Assembly (NCBI GenBank): GCA_030427635.1
Contig: JAUIBA010000028.1
Location: 1-52,999, forward strand
Reading direction: 5' to 3'
Length of the DNA: 52,999 nt
Source: Bacteroidia bacterium
Lineage (GTDB): Bacteria; Bacteroidota; Bacteroidia; Chitinophagales; Chitinophagaceae
Shown: piece after piece, positions 7,965 to 18,002 of the stretch
Position numbering within the stretch: position 1 is the stretch's first letter
Layout of the letters: the number at the start of each line of letters is the position of its first letter
Program-made: the position numbers and the translations under genes
The notes under the pieces: model-generated
Seen by the model: only the letters and a program-made list of their open reading frames with translations
Told to the model about the DNA's origin: nothing
Database searches by the model: none

Positions 7965-9167
7965 TTGAAGATACTCTTTCTGGCAAATCGTGTTCCGTAC
8001 CCACCATATAGGGGAGACAAGTTGAAAATATACAACCTTGCCAGAAGGTTGTGCAAACAACATGAGCTGCATCTGCTCACGTTTGCACAGACAGAGGAAG
8101 ACCTGACCTATACCGATGAACTCAAAAAGATATTTACCGAAGTAAACATCGTATATCTGCCTAAATGGCGCTCTGCACTGAACTGCATACCTGCAATATG
8201 GTCTGATACACCGCTACAGGTACAGTACTTTCACTCCCCGGCACTGAAAGAGAAGCTGGACGAATTACTGACAACCCATAAATATGATGCAGTGCATGTG
8301 CAGCACCTGAGAATGTCGCCCTACCTGGCAGGAAGAAAAGATATACCCCGTATACTGGACCTGCCTGATGCATTCTCACTGTACTGGGAAAGAAGAAAGA
8401 GTGTAAAAAGGAGTCCACTGGTAACCCTGTTTGAAAATGTGGAGCAAAGGCGTGTGCTGAAATATGAGCAGATACTGAAAGAATACAATATGTCGCTGGT
8501 ATGCTCGCCCGAAGATCTGGACTATCTGGAAAACCACCACCATAGCGGCAACCTGAAACTGCTGCCCAATGGTGTAGACCTGGATACATTTGCTCCCAGA
8601 GAGCACGACTATTCGCACAACAGGACACTACTGTTTACCGGTAATATGGATTATGAGCCCAATGTGGATGCTGTAATATATTTTACCCAGTCTGTATTTC
8701 CACTGATACTAAAACAACACCCTGACACACGCCTGATAATAGCGGGGCAGCGACCGGTACCCAAAGTGCTGGAGCTGGCATCAGACAGGATAGAGGTAAC
8801 AGGATTTGTAAAAGACCTGGCAGCCACCTACAATGAAGCATCGGTAGTGATAGCTCCGCTACGCTTTGGGGCTGGTACGCAGAACAAGGTATTGGAAGCA
8901 ATGGCTATGGGTATACCGGTAGTATGCTCCCACATAGGTTTTGCAGGGCTGGGTATAAAAGATGGCGAGGGCGCGCTTATGCGCCGTGAAGCGGTTCCGT
9001 TTGCCGAGGCGGTGAACAGCCTGCTGTCATCGGCAGAACTGAGAACACAGGTAGGCAATGCCGGAGCCGAAATAGTACGTACACGCTTTGACTGGGATAT
9101 AATAGCCCAGACACTCAACAGATATTTTGAAGAAGTAGCAAAAAAAACTACTGCAGGAAAGCAGTAG
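7965..9167 (+). CDS. Glycosyltransferase family 4, TIGR03087-like
   Basis: A 400-residue GT-B glycosyltransferase. The start MKILFLANRVPYPPYRGDK is the hallmark of TIGR03087-type sugar transferases, described in PEP-CTERM/exopolysaccharide systems but also found in Bacteroidota. The C-terminal half has LLFTGNMDYEPN, a VTGFVKDL segment and the nucleotide-sugar-binding GAGTQNKVLEAMAMGIPVV with the conserved Glu. The initiation codon is TTG at 7965, because the family motif starts immediately there and no ATG precedes it in frame. No exosortase gene is visible nearby. The stop codon lies inside the terminator hairpin. Confidence 0.88.
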   Translation: MKILFLANRVPYPPYRGDKLKIYNLARRLCKQHELHLLTFAQTEEDLTYTDELKKIFTEVNIVYLPKWRSALNCIPAIWSDTPLQVQYFHSPALKEKLDELLTTHKYDAVHVQHLRMSPYLAGRKDIPRILDLPDAFSLYWERRKSVKRSPLVTLFENVEQRRVLKYEQILKEYNMSLVCSPEDLDYLENHHHSGNLKLLPNGVDLDTFAPREHDYSHNRTLLFTGNMDYEPNVDAVIYFTQSVFPLILKQHPDTRLIIAGQRPVPKVLELASDRIEVTGFVKDLAATYNEASVVIAPLRFGAGTQNKVLEAMAMGIPVVCSHIGFAGLGIKDGEGALMRREAVPFAEAVNSLLSSAELRTQVGNAGAEIVRTRFDWDIIAQTLNRYFEEVAKKTTAGKQ

Positions 9168-9170
9168 TTT
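9145..9170 (+). terminator. Terminator overlapping the glycosyltransferase stop codon
   Basis: aaactactgc-aggaaa-gcagtagttt is a perfect 10-bp stem. The TAG stop (9165-9167) is within its right arm, and the flanking A and T runs make it usable in both directions. The leftward NHL-protein gene ends 36 bp beyond. Confidence 0.75.
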
Positions 9171-9202
9171 CATTGTCTTTATTATCGGTAATGGTAGTGC
9201 TG

Positions 9203-10555
9203 CTAGTGTGCTACAACCACTTTACCGGTATGCATAACACCGGCTGCTGATACCAGGGTAACAAAATAAGTACCATCGGCCAGATGCCCCAGCTCCAGCG
9301 GCATAATGCTGCCACCCTTACCAGCTCCTGTATAAGCTACTTTACCTGCCACATCTACGATGCGTATTGCCACACTGCCTGAAAGCTGTGACAAGTCCAG
9401 TGAAACATGACCGGAAGTAAATGATGGATAAATAGCAGCTACAACGCCTGAATGAAACTGAGCTACTGATGCTGTAGCTGCAAGCCTGCGCACTACATTA
9501 TTGTTGTAATCCATTATATACACACGGTTCCAGCCATCTACATATACTGAGCGGGGCGATGAAAGGCGTGCATTGGCAGCCAGATCTCCATCACCGGAAT
9601 ATCCGTTTACTGACTGTCCGGCTATGTGACGTATGGTGCCACCCGGCTCTACCATACGCAGGTTATGATTACCCCTGTCGGTGATGTACACATTGCCACT
9701 CATATCCAACGAAACAGAGGATGGAAAACTAAAAGTGGCTGAAGCCGCCGGGCCATTGTCTCCCGAGTTGCCAGACATACCTGTACCGGCAAACGTGGCA
9801 ATAACACCTGTGCTGCCATCTACTTTCCGTACCTTATTGTTAAGTACATCTGCTATATATATGTCTCCGGATGCATTGACAGCCACACCTGACGGTGTAT
9901 TCAAACGGGCAGCAAGGGCAGATCCACCATCTCCGCTATTTCCGGAGGCACCTGTACCAGCTACTGTAGACATAATATGAGTACCTGCTGCTACCTTACG
10001 GATAATATGATTACCACCTTCGGCAATGAACAGATCTCCGGCAGCACTGATTGCGAGTGCCTGAGGTAAACGCAGTGTGCCATGATGCGCGGTATCTCCA
10101 TCGCCGGAGTAACCGGCAGCCCCTGTACCTGCAAAGTTTTTAATGACACCGGCAGTATTTACTACTCTGACAGCATTATTACCATTATCAGCTATATAGA
10201 TATTTCCATCGGCATCGGCAGCCACACCCATAGGATTATTGAGCTTTGCAGCCGTTGCCCCACCACCATTACCACCATAACCAGCCTCACCGGTACCGGC
10301 AAAGGTGGAGATAACACCGGATACAGAAATCTTACGTACCACGTTATTTCCCTGGTCTGCTATAAATATATTTCCTACACCATCTACAGCCATAGCAGAA
10401 CAACCATTAAAGGTTGCAGCAGCTGCCGGACCACCATCACCGCTATAACCAGCAACACCGGTGCCGGCAAAGGTGGATATATACTGAGCATGTGCAGCAA
10501 CGCCTGGAGCTAATACTGAGGCAATAAGCAGAGAGAAACCGTAGAACTTCTTCAT
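9203..10555 (-). CDS. Secreted NHL-repeat beta-propeller protein, T9SS type A
   Basis: A 450-residue secreted protein. A signal peptide (MKKFYGFSLLIASVLAPGVAAHAQ) is followed by six NHL repeats, each with a FAGTGxxGYSGDGG-like strand, a TPSGVAVNASGDIYIAD-like strand and NxVRK. Together these predict a six-bladed propeller. The last 75 or so residues form a T9SS type A sorting domain (FHSGVVAAIYPS, IRIVDVAGK, LADGTYFVTLVS). The open frame extends to 10645, but the signal peptide begins at the Met coded at 10553-10555. It resembles the protein at 34929-36872. Ligand or substrate unknown. Confidence 0.9.
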   Translation of the reverse strand: MKKFYGFSLLIASVLAPGVAAHAQYISTFAGTGVAGYSGDGGPAAAATFNGCSAMAVDGVGNIFIADQGNNVVRKISVSGVISTFAGTGEAGYGGNGGGATAAKLNNPMGVAADADGNIYIADNGNNAVRVVNTAGVIKNFAGTGAAGYSGDGDTAHHGTLRLPQALAISAAGDLFIAEGGNHIIRKVAAGTHIMSTVAGTGASGNSGDGGSALAARLNTPSGVAVNASGDIYIADVLNNKVRKVDGSTGVIATFAGTGMSGNSGDNGPAASATFSFPSSVSLDMSGNVYITDRGNHNLRMVEPGGTIRHIAGQSVNGYSGDGDLAANARLSSPRSVYVDGWNRVYIMDYNNNVVRRLAATASVAQFHSGVVAAIYPSFTSGHVSLDLSQLSGSVAIRIVDVAGKVAYTGAGKGGSIMPLELGHLADGTYFVTLVSAAGVMHTGKVVVAH

Positions 10556-10874
10556 GTTGGGAAATAATGAAATTGTGACCATAAAGATATATATAATAGC
10601 GCTAGAACAATAGCCGGATGATATTTTACATGCCAACACATACAAGAAAACATCACAGATATTTTTGGCGCTTACAACGAAACAACTTAGCTTAGTCTAA
10701 GTTTACATGTATGTACACTATCGGACAAAGCAACAAAAGAGGACTAAATAAGTAACAAACAATTAAAAGGACTCACAGACAGGAAATTAGCATACAGACA
10801 AGCACGGCATACAGGTAAACTCATGAATACAAAAACCAATCATCCTCTAACCTCTCCCGAAAAAACGCTTGTAC
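10556..10874. other. 319-bp divergent intergenic region between two T9SS cargo genes
   Basis: No gene is seen. It is AT-rich and must carry promoters for both divergent surface-protein genes, but no exact TAnnTTTG element is evident. It contains a 7-bp inverted repeat, aacttag-N6-ctaagtt (10684-10703), next to tacatgta, a possible operator. Confidence 0.5.
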
Positions 10875-13800
10875 ATGAAGAAAAAGTTTATTCTTTTCCC
10901 AATCGCCACTGCACTATTCTATCTTTCACTAAGCAGTATGTCTTCCGGCCCCGGAAGCGACCTGTATTCATCAGGTGGCTGTAGCTGTCACAGCCCGTCG
11001 GCCAGTGCATCTACTACTGTATCACTGCAACTACTTAAAGCAGGAACACCGGTAACTACCTATGTAGCCGGGCAATCGTACACTATACGCATCACCGGTA
11101 CGAATACAGGAGCAACCTCGCTACCAATGTTTGGGTTTCAGCTAGGCGCTACAAGTACTGCTACGCCCAGCCTTAGCGCAGGTACACTAACACCTGACGG
11201 GAGCAGCCACCTGGTAGCAGCGGGTGTGAATATTGTAGAACACAGCTCACCGCATTCCCCCTTTAGTGGTACAGGCCCCTCCGGCACTGTGTACAGAAAG
11301 GATATAACATGGACCGCACCGGCAGCAGGCTTTGGCAACGTAACCTTACGCGGTATTATTAACGCCGTAAACGGCTTTTCTGGCGCTGACGGAGGTGACA
11401 AATGGAACAGTGGCAGCAGTAACGTACAGGAGCTGGGTGCCATAAGCGGCACTGCCAGCGTATGTGTGAGCCAGACCACCACCCTGAGCAATACGCTGGG
11501 CGGCGGAACCTGGAGCAGCAGCAGTGGCAGCATAGCCACGGTAAGTGCATCGGGTGTGGTAAGCGGTATAGCCGCAGGCACCAGCACCATTACTTATACG
11601 GCCGGTGGCAACTTTGTGACCCGTGTAGTAACGGTCAATGCCAATCCCGGCTCATTCAGCGGCACAGCTACCGTATGCATGACAGGCACTACCACGCTTT
11701 CCAATGCTACCGGAGGCGGTACATGGACATCAGGAAACACCTCCATAGCTACCGTAGTATCGGGCACAGGAGTAGTAACCGGTGTGGCGGCAGGCACTAC
11801 ACTTATGACCTATGCCATAGGCACCTGTTCTGCCACAACTACGGTAACAGTGAATCCACTGGCACCAAATACAGGCACTCCTACAGTATGTGTAGGCAGC
11901 ACCACCACCCTTGCCAATGCAAACAGCGGCGGAGTATGGAGCAGCAGTAATAATACAATAGCACAGGTATCAACATCGGGTGTTGTTACCGGCTTCTCGG
12001 CCGGCACGGCAAATATATCCTACCAATTAGCCAGCGGCTGTACCGCGGTTACCAACATAACCGTGAGTCCCGTACCTGCGGTAATAGGCGGTACGCTCAC
12101 GGTATGCCCCGGCACTACAGTGAATGTAACCAATGCCATATCGGGCGGCACATGGAGTACCAGCGCGGGCACTGGCAGTATATCTATAGGAGCTGCATCA
12201 GGCGTAGTAACCGGTAGCACTACGGGTACGGCCAATATTACCTACACCCTGACCGGGGGCTGTTTTGAAACGGCAGTGGTAACGGTAAATCCATTACCTT
12301 CTCCCATAACGGGCACTACTACTTTCTGCGCCAATACCACTACAACGCTTACCAGCGCCACCCCGGGTGGTACCTGGAGCAGCAGCAATACGAGTATAGC
12401 TACTGCCGGACTGAGTAGCGGCATTATATCAGGTGCAGGCAGTGCCGGCGGAGCCGCACTGATATCGTACATGTTACCCACAGGATGCTTCCGGTTTACC
12501 AATGTGAATGTACAGGCAATAACCCCCATAAGCGGTACCCTGACCCTGTGTGGCGGTGAGACAGCAACGCTTACCAGCGGCCCGGCAGGCGGCACATGGA
12601 GCAGCAGCGCAACTGCTGTGGTAACAGTAAACGCTACCAGCGGACTTATAGGCGGTGTGACACTGGGCACATCTACCATATCCTACACAGCTACCAACGG
12701 ATGCCGTGCTACCGCTATTGCTACCGTGAACACCGGCGCGCCTGTAACAGGCGGCGGCGCAGTATGTAACGGAGGAACACTTACACTGAGTAACAGTGTG
12801 AGCGGTGGTACATGGAGCAGCAGTAATACTGCAGTAGGTACCATAAGTACCGGAGGCGTGTTCACAGCACTGTCAACAGGAACATCTTCAGTAACCTATA
12901 CCAATCCCGGCGGATGTGCTACGGCTACTACCATTACGGTAAATGCAGTACCTGCAACGGTAGCAGGCAGTGGCAGCGGCACCTTCTGTGGCAGTGCTAC
13001 CATCACTGCCAGCGGTGGCGGTGGCGGCACCATATATTACCAGGGCACTACGAGCGGTGGCACATCTACAGCTACACCGTCCACATCGCAACTGGTAACC
13101 AGCACAGGTACTTACTATTTCCGCTCACAATCGGCAGCGGGCTGCTGGGGACCTGAAGCGGCTATTTCAGTAACCATCAATCCTACACCGGCAGCTATAT
13201 CAGGCATAGCAGCCATATGCGAAGGTTCGTCATCACCACTGAGTACCACCCCTACGGGCGGTACGTGGACAAGCTCCACACCTGCGGTAGGCACAATTGA
13301 TATCACCAGCGGCATGTTCAGCGCACTGAGTACAGGCACTACCACTGTTACCTATACTACAGGTGCAGGCTGCATAGTAACAGGTGTTGTAACGGTCAAT
13401 GCAGCTCCCGGAGCAGTAACGGGTGCAGGTGGTGGCACATTCTGTGTATCGGCCACCATTACCGCATCGGGCGGTGCAGGTGGTACCATTTTCTATCAGG
13501 GAACCACAAGTGGCGGCACATCTACGGCAACACCTTCTACATCGCAGGTGGTGACCACAACAGGCACACACTATTTCCGCGTACGGTCGGCCAGTGGCTG
13601 CTGGGGCTCTGAAGCAGGCATAGCGGTGGTTATCAATCCTACCCCTGCTGCCATTAGCGGCCCAGGCAGCGTATGTGCCGGCAGCACGGTGACCCTGACA
13701 AGCGCTACAGGCGGCGGCACATGGAGCAGCAGTACACCTGCCATTGCTACCATAAACACTACTACAGGCGTGGCAGCAGGCGTGGCAGCAGGCACTACTA

Positions 13801-16800
13801 CCATTACCTATACTTCCGGTGCAGGCTGTATAACAACACGTACCCTTACGGTAACAGCACTACCAACTGGCATCAGCGGACCATCGGCAGTATGTGCGGG
13901 CTCCTCCATCACACTGTCCGGCTCACCCGGCGGTGGCACATGGTCTTCTTCCAATACACTTATAGCTACCGCAAATGCAACAACAGGAAGCATAACAGGT
14001 GTTAATTCGGGCATTGCCCATATTACCTACACCCTGTCCAGTGGCTGCAGCATAGCTACACCCATAACGGTGAATGCACTGCCAGCTGCAATAGCAGGAG
14101 CCGGCAGCCCTCTGTGTGCAGGAAATGCTACTACGCTGACCAGTGCCACACCCGGCGGTTCGTGGACCAGCAGCAATACAGGTGTAGCTACTATCAGCTC
14201 ATCAATCGGTACACTGTCGGCAATAGCGGCAGGCACCAGTACCATCACCTACCAGTTAGGCACAGGCTGTATAAGCACTACAGATGTAACGGTGAACCCG
14301 CTGCCATCTGTGATAACAGGCAATACTACACCCTGTACAGGAACATCAAATACATTATCTGCCATACCCATGGGGGGAACATGGTTCAGCTCCAACAGCA
14401 GCGTAGCAACCATCAATACCACAACGGGTGTAATGAATACAGCCAGCAGCGGCACAACAAACATTACCTATACACTACCTACAGGCTGCATGAGCACTAC
14501 TACTGTAGCCGTATCGGCAGCGCCATCAGCCATAAGCGGTACGGCAGCTGCATGTGTGGGCACATCTACTACACTGAGCAGCAGCCCGGCAGGTGGTACA
14601 TGGAGCAGTGATAATACAGCAGTAGCTACAGCCGGCGCCGCAACCGGCATTGTAACCGGGGTTACAGCAGGTACAGCAACGATATCCTATTCCGTATCGG
14701 CAGGATGTGCTGCTACTACAGTAGTAACTATCAATACTGCACCTACCGCAGGTACTATATCGGGCTCGGCAAGTGTATGTACCGGACTGAACATAACACT
14801 GACCAGCACTCTGACAGGTGGCACCTGGAGCAGCAGTAACAGCAGCATTGCCACCATTAACAGTACTACAGGCGAGGTAACCGGTGTGCTGGCAGGGGTA
14901 GTAACTATGACCTACACGCGCAGCACCACATGTGGCCCGGTATTTGCCACACACAACATTACCGTTACTACATCGGCAGTATCGGGAAGTATTACCGGCC
15001 CCACATCGGTATGTCCTGGCAGTGCTATAACACTGAGCAGTACGGTAACCGGTGGTACATGGAGCAGCAGCACCCCTGCTATAGCTACAATCAATGCATC
15101 TACAGGTGTACTTAATGGCTTAACGATAGGTACTACCACTATCTCTTATGTTATATCCAGCAGCTGCGGTACGGCTACCACATCAACTGTGGTATCTGTA
15201 AACCCGCTGCCACCGGCAATAGCAGGCTCCCCTACTGTATGTACCAATGCCACGCTGACACTGCCCTCTTCCGGTACCGGCACATGGGCCAGTGGCAATA
15301 CCGCTGTAGCAATAATTAATGCTGCAACAGGAGATGTGACCGGCGTAAGCCCCGGCACTGCACTTGTTACCTATACATTATCTACAGGATGCGCTACTAC
15401 CGGTACCGTAACCGTACTGCCACCACCAGCAAACATTACCGGCAGCCTGACAATATGCGCAGGCAGTATTACAACACTAAGCAATACCAGTACCGGCGGC
15501 AGCTGGAGCAGTAATAATACCGCTGTAGCAACAATAGGTACATCATCAGGTGCGGTAATAACACTGACTACCGGCACAAGCCTCATCAGCTATACACTGG
15601 CTACTACAGGCTGTGCCAGCACTGCTATACTTACCGTAAACCCTGTACCTGCGTCCATAACAGGTATGAGCGCATTGTGCCCCGGTGGCAATCTCACACT
15701 GTCCAGCACTACGCCTGGCGGTATATGGAGCAGCAGTAATGCATCGGTAGCATCAGTAAGCAGTACCGGACTATTGAGTGCAGGCGCTGCCGGAACAGCG
15801 TTCATTACCTATGCACTACCTACCGGCTGCAGACGACTGGCTATAGCTACGGTGAATGCATTACCTTCTGCCATATCAGGCACGCTGGTAGCATGCGAAG
15901 GAAACAGTGTTACGCTCTCATCTCTGCCAGCAGGCGGCATGTGGAGTTCTGACAATACTACAGTAGCTACCGCAGGTGCAACAACGGGAGTTGTAAACGC
16001 TATAAGCAGCGGCACTGCAAACATTACCTACACGGCAGCCACAGGCTGTATAAGAACAGCAATATTCTCAGTAAACCCGACACCGGGAGCGGTAACAGGT
16101 ACTGCTACCCTGTGTGCAGGAGCTACAACAACACTTACCAGCAGTACTGCCGGCGGTGTATGGACCAGCAATAACACACCCGTGGCAACAATCAGTGCTG
16201 CTACCGGCAGCATGACGGCAGTAGCGGCAGGAACAGCAGTAATTTCTTATGCGCTGGGCACCGGCTGTAACAGTACTATGACGGTAACTGTAAATGCACT
16301 TCCTGCAACAATAAGCGGTAGTACAGCAATATGCGAAGGCGCAACGGGAATGCTGACAAGCAGCCCCGCCGGTGGCACATGGGCCGGCAGCGATGCTGCA
16401 CTGGCCACCATTGATGCGGGAACCGGAGGCATAGCAGGTATTATGGCCGGAGAGCTTTCAGTAACCTATACACTGCCTACAGGGTGTATGCGTAGCCGTA
16501 ACGTAACAGTGAATGCCACACCTGCAGCCATAACAGGAACACTGGCGGTGTGCCAGGGCAACATGGAAACACTCAGTACTACCAGTACGGGTGGCGGCTG
16601 GAGCAGCGCCAACCCTGCCGTAGCAAGCATCAATACGACAACAGGCGTATTAACAGGAGTAACACCGGGTACAGTAGCTATCTCCTACTCATTCATTACC
16701 GGATGCCGTAAGACAGCAGTAGCCACAGTAAATGCACTGCCGGCTCCTGTAGCAGGTCCATCGGCAGTATGCCCGGGAGCAGGTATAACACTTACCAGTA

Positions 16801-17921
16801 CCAGCAGTGGGGGTACATGGAGCAGCAGTGATGCCGCTATTGCCGCTGCAGGCACTACTACAGGCACCATCACCGGTGTGGCAGCAGGTACTGCTATTAT
16901 TACCTATACACTACCTACAGGATGTATGCGTACCTATGCTATAACAGTAAATGCACTACCTGATGCAAGCAGCATCACAGGGCCTGATGCCGTATGCGCA
17001 GCCAGCACTATTACCATCACACCATCTGCAGCAGGTGGATTCTGGAGTATGACATCGGGCCATGCTACAATAACAGCAGCGGGTGTGATGACGGGAATAA
17101 GCGGTGGTGAAGACACCGTTGTATACAGTGTGACCAATGTATGCGGTACAGACTATGCACACCATCCGGTAACGGTGAACCCACTGCCGGTATCGGGTCT
17201 TATAAGCGGCGGCACCATATTGTGTACCGGTGGTGCATCTACACTGAGCAGCACCGGAGCTGGTGGCTCATGGAGCAGCAGTAATAACAGTATTGCATCT
17301 GTATCGGGACTGGGAATAGTACTGGCCAGCACACCGGGTACAGTGACCATATCCTATACAGTAACCAACATTTGCGGCACAGCTGTAAGTACGGTGAATG
17401 TTACCGTACTCTCTATAGCAAATGCAGGTGTTATAAGTGGTGCAGACAGTGTGTGCATGGGAGACACCATACATATGGCAAGTACCATGAGTGGCGGCAT
17501 GTGGCTGAGCAGCGCTACAGGTATAGCATCGGTAAGTAGCGCAGGTGTGGTAACAGGTATAGCGCCAGGTACTACCATTATCAGGTATGTGGTATCCAAC
17601 GCCTGCAGTACAGATACTTCATCGCGCACAGTGACCGTCTCTGATGCAGGTGCATGTGCCACACGTGTTACCGCTACAGCACACAATATGACCGTACGCA
17701 TATTCCCTAACCCTACCAGTGGCATTGTAACTGTTGCAGCACCTGCAGCGGGAACAATAGTAGTGTACAGCGCAGACGGACGCGAAGTGTGCAGACACGC
17801 TACCAGCGGTGAAACATATACCTTCACGCTACCGGCAGACCTTGCCGCAGGCGTATATGTATGCAGATTTAATGATGAGCTGGGCAATGTAACCATGGCA
17901 ACACTGGTATACACCCCATAA
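10875..17921 (+). CDS. Giant T9SS surface protein with about 26 Ig-like (Big_2-type) repeats
   Basis: A 2348-residue secreted protein. The signal peptide (residues 1-24) is followed by a domain like 'choice-of-anchor V' carrying a CSCH motif (Cys36, Cys38, His39). Then come some 26 repeats of about 72-73 residues with the core GGTWSSSNxxVATI, TGVVTGVxAGT and ITYxLxTGC. Each carries a near-invariant VC and GC cysteine pair, probably a disulphide. Two different modules (around 12960-13180 and 13430-13650) with YQGTTSGGTSTATPSTSQ interrupt the array. The end, VRIFPNPTSGIVTV to GVYVCRF, is a T9SS type A sorting domain. The likely role is a long surface fibre or adhesin. Repeats are divergent at DNA level, so recent slippage is unlikely. 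The ATG at 10875 is preferred over TTG at 10869. Confidence 0.92.
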   Translation: MKKKFILFPIATALFYLSLSSMSSGPGSDLYSSGGCSCHSPSASASTTVSLQLLKAGTPVTTYVAGQSYTIRITGTNTGATSLPMFGFQLGATSTATPSLSAGTLTPDGSSHLVAAGVNIVEHSSPHSPFSGTGPSGTVYRKDITWTAPAAGFGNVTLRGIINAVNGFSGADGGDKWNSGSSNVQELGAISGTASVCVSQTTTLSNTLGGGTWSSSSGSIATVSASGVVSGIAAGTSTITYTAGGNFVTRVVTVNANPGSFSGTATVCMTGTTTLSNATGGGTWTSGNTSIATVVSGTGVVTGVAAGTTLMTYAIGTCSATTTVTVNPLAPNTGTPTVCVGSTTTLANANSGGVWSSSNNTIAQVSTSGVVTGFSAGTANISYQLASGCTAVTNITVSPVPAVIGGTLTVCPGTTVNVTNAISGGTWSTSAGTGSISIGAASGVVTGSTTGTANITYTLTGGCFETAVVTVNPLPSPITGTTTFCANTTTTLTSATPGGTWSSSNTSIATAGLSSGIISGAGSAGGAALISYMLPTGCFRFTNVNVQAITPISGTLTLCGGETATLTSGPAGGTWSSSATAVVTVNATSGLIGGVTLGTSTISYTATNGCRATAIATVNTGAPVTGGGAVCNGGTLTLSNSVSGGTWSSSNTAVGTISTGGVFTALSTGTSSVTYTNPGGCATATTITVNAVPATVAGSGSGTFCGSATITASGGGGGTIYYQGTTSGGTSTATPSTSQLVTSTGTYYFRSQSAAGCWGPEAAISVTINPTPAAISGIAAICEGSSSPLSTTPTGGTWTSSTPAVGTIDITSGMFSALSTGTTTVTYTTGAGCIVTGVVTVNAAPGAVTGAGGGTFCVSATITASGGAGGTIFYQGTTSGGTSTATPSTSQVVTTTGTHYFRVRSASGCWGSEAGIAVVINPTPAAISGPGSVCAGSTVTLTSATGGGTWSSSTPAIATINTTTGVAAGVAAGTTTITYTSGAGCITTRTLTVTALPTGISGPSAVCAGSSITLSGSPGGGTWSSSNTLIATANATTGSITGVNSGIAHITYTLSSGCSIATPITVNALPAAIAGAGSPLCAGNATTLTSATPGGSWTSSNTGVATISSSIGTLSAIAAGTSTITYQLGTGCISTTDVTVNPLPSVITGNTTPCTGTSNTLSAIPMGGTWFSSNSSVATINTTTGVMNTASSGTTNITYTLPTGCMSTTTVAVSAAPSAISGTAAACVGTSTTLSSSPAGGTWSSDNTAVATAGAATGIVTGVTAGTATISYSVSAGCAATTVVTINTAPTAGTISGSASVCTGLNITLTSTLTGGTWSSSNSSIATINSTTGEVTGVLAGVVTMTYTRSTTCGPVFATHNITVTTSAVSGSITGPTSVCPGSAITLSSTVTGGTWSSSTPAIATINASTGVLNGLTIGTTTISYVISSSCGTATTSTVVSVNPLPPAIAGSPTVCTNATLTLPSSGTGTWASGNTAVAIINAATGDVTGVSPGTALVTYTLSTGCATTGTVTVLPPPANITGSLTICAGSITTLSNTSTGGSWSSNNTAVATIGTSSGAVITLTTGTSLISYTLATTGCASTAILTVNPVPASITGMSALCPGGNLTLSSTTPGGIWSSSNASVASVSSTGLLSAGAAGTAFITYALPTGCRRLAIATVNALPSAISGTLVACEGNSVTLSSLPAGGMWSSDNTTVATAGATTGVVNAISSGTANITYTAATGCIRTAIFSVNPTPGAVTGTATLCAGATTTLTSSTAGGVWTSNNTPVATISAATGSMTAVAAGTAVISYALGTGCNSTMTVTVNALPATISGSTAICEGATGMLTSSPAGGTWAGSDAALATIDAGTGGIAGIMAGELSVTYTLPTGCMRSRNVTVNATPAAITGTLAVCQGNMETLSTTSTGGGWSSANPAVASINTTTGVLTGVTPGTVAISYSFITGCRKTAVATVNALPAPVAGPSAVCPGAGITLTSTSSGGTWSSSDAAIAAAGTTTGTITGVAAGTAIITYTLPTGCMRTYAITVNALPDASSITGPDAVCAASTITITPSAAGGFWSMTSGHATITAAGVMTGISGGEDTVVYSVTNVCGTDYAHHPVTVNPLPVSGLISGGTILCTGGASTLSSTGAGGSWSSSNNSIASVSGLGIVLASTPGTVTISYTVTNICGTAVSTVNVTVLSIANAGVISGADSVCMGDTIHMASTMSGGMWLSSATGIASVSSAGVVTGIAPGTTIIRYVVSNACSTDTSSRTVTVSDAGACATRVTATAHNMTVRIFPNPTSGIVTVAAPAAGTIVVYSADGREVCRHATSGETYTFTLPADLAAGVYVCRFNDELGNVTMATLVYTP
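12960..13650 (+). repeat. Two copies of a variant Ig-like module inside the giant protein
   Basis: The segments around 12960-13180 and 13430-13650 encode nearly the same peptide (SATITASGG, GGTSTATPSTSQ, YYFR or HYFR, GCWG) but differ at many synonymous sites. This is an old duplication under protein-level constraint. One ordinary WSSS-type repeat lies between them. Confidence 0.75.
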
Positions 17922-17944
17922 GCAACAAAATACCACCAAAAGGA

Positions 17945-17971
17945 AATCGCCTCCTGTTATGGGAGGCGATT
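17945..17971. terminator. Terminator after the giant repeat protein
   Basis: aatcgcctcc-N7-ggaggcgatt is a perfect 10-bp stem followed by cccttttatctttt on the plus strand. It lies between convergent genes and can end both. Confidence 0.8.
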
Positions 17972-18002
17972 CCCTTTTATCTTTTATCAGCAACCAGAAG
18001 TA

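Noticed and set aside
11138..17914. Ladder of antisense open frames of 60-75 codons spaced about 219 bp apart opposite the giant protein
   Set aside because: The period equals the 73-residue repeat of the sense gene. The antisense frames are a by-product of its repetitive codon pattern and carry no independent signal.
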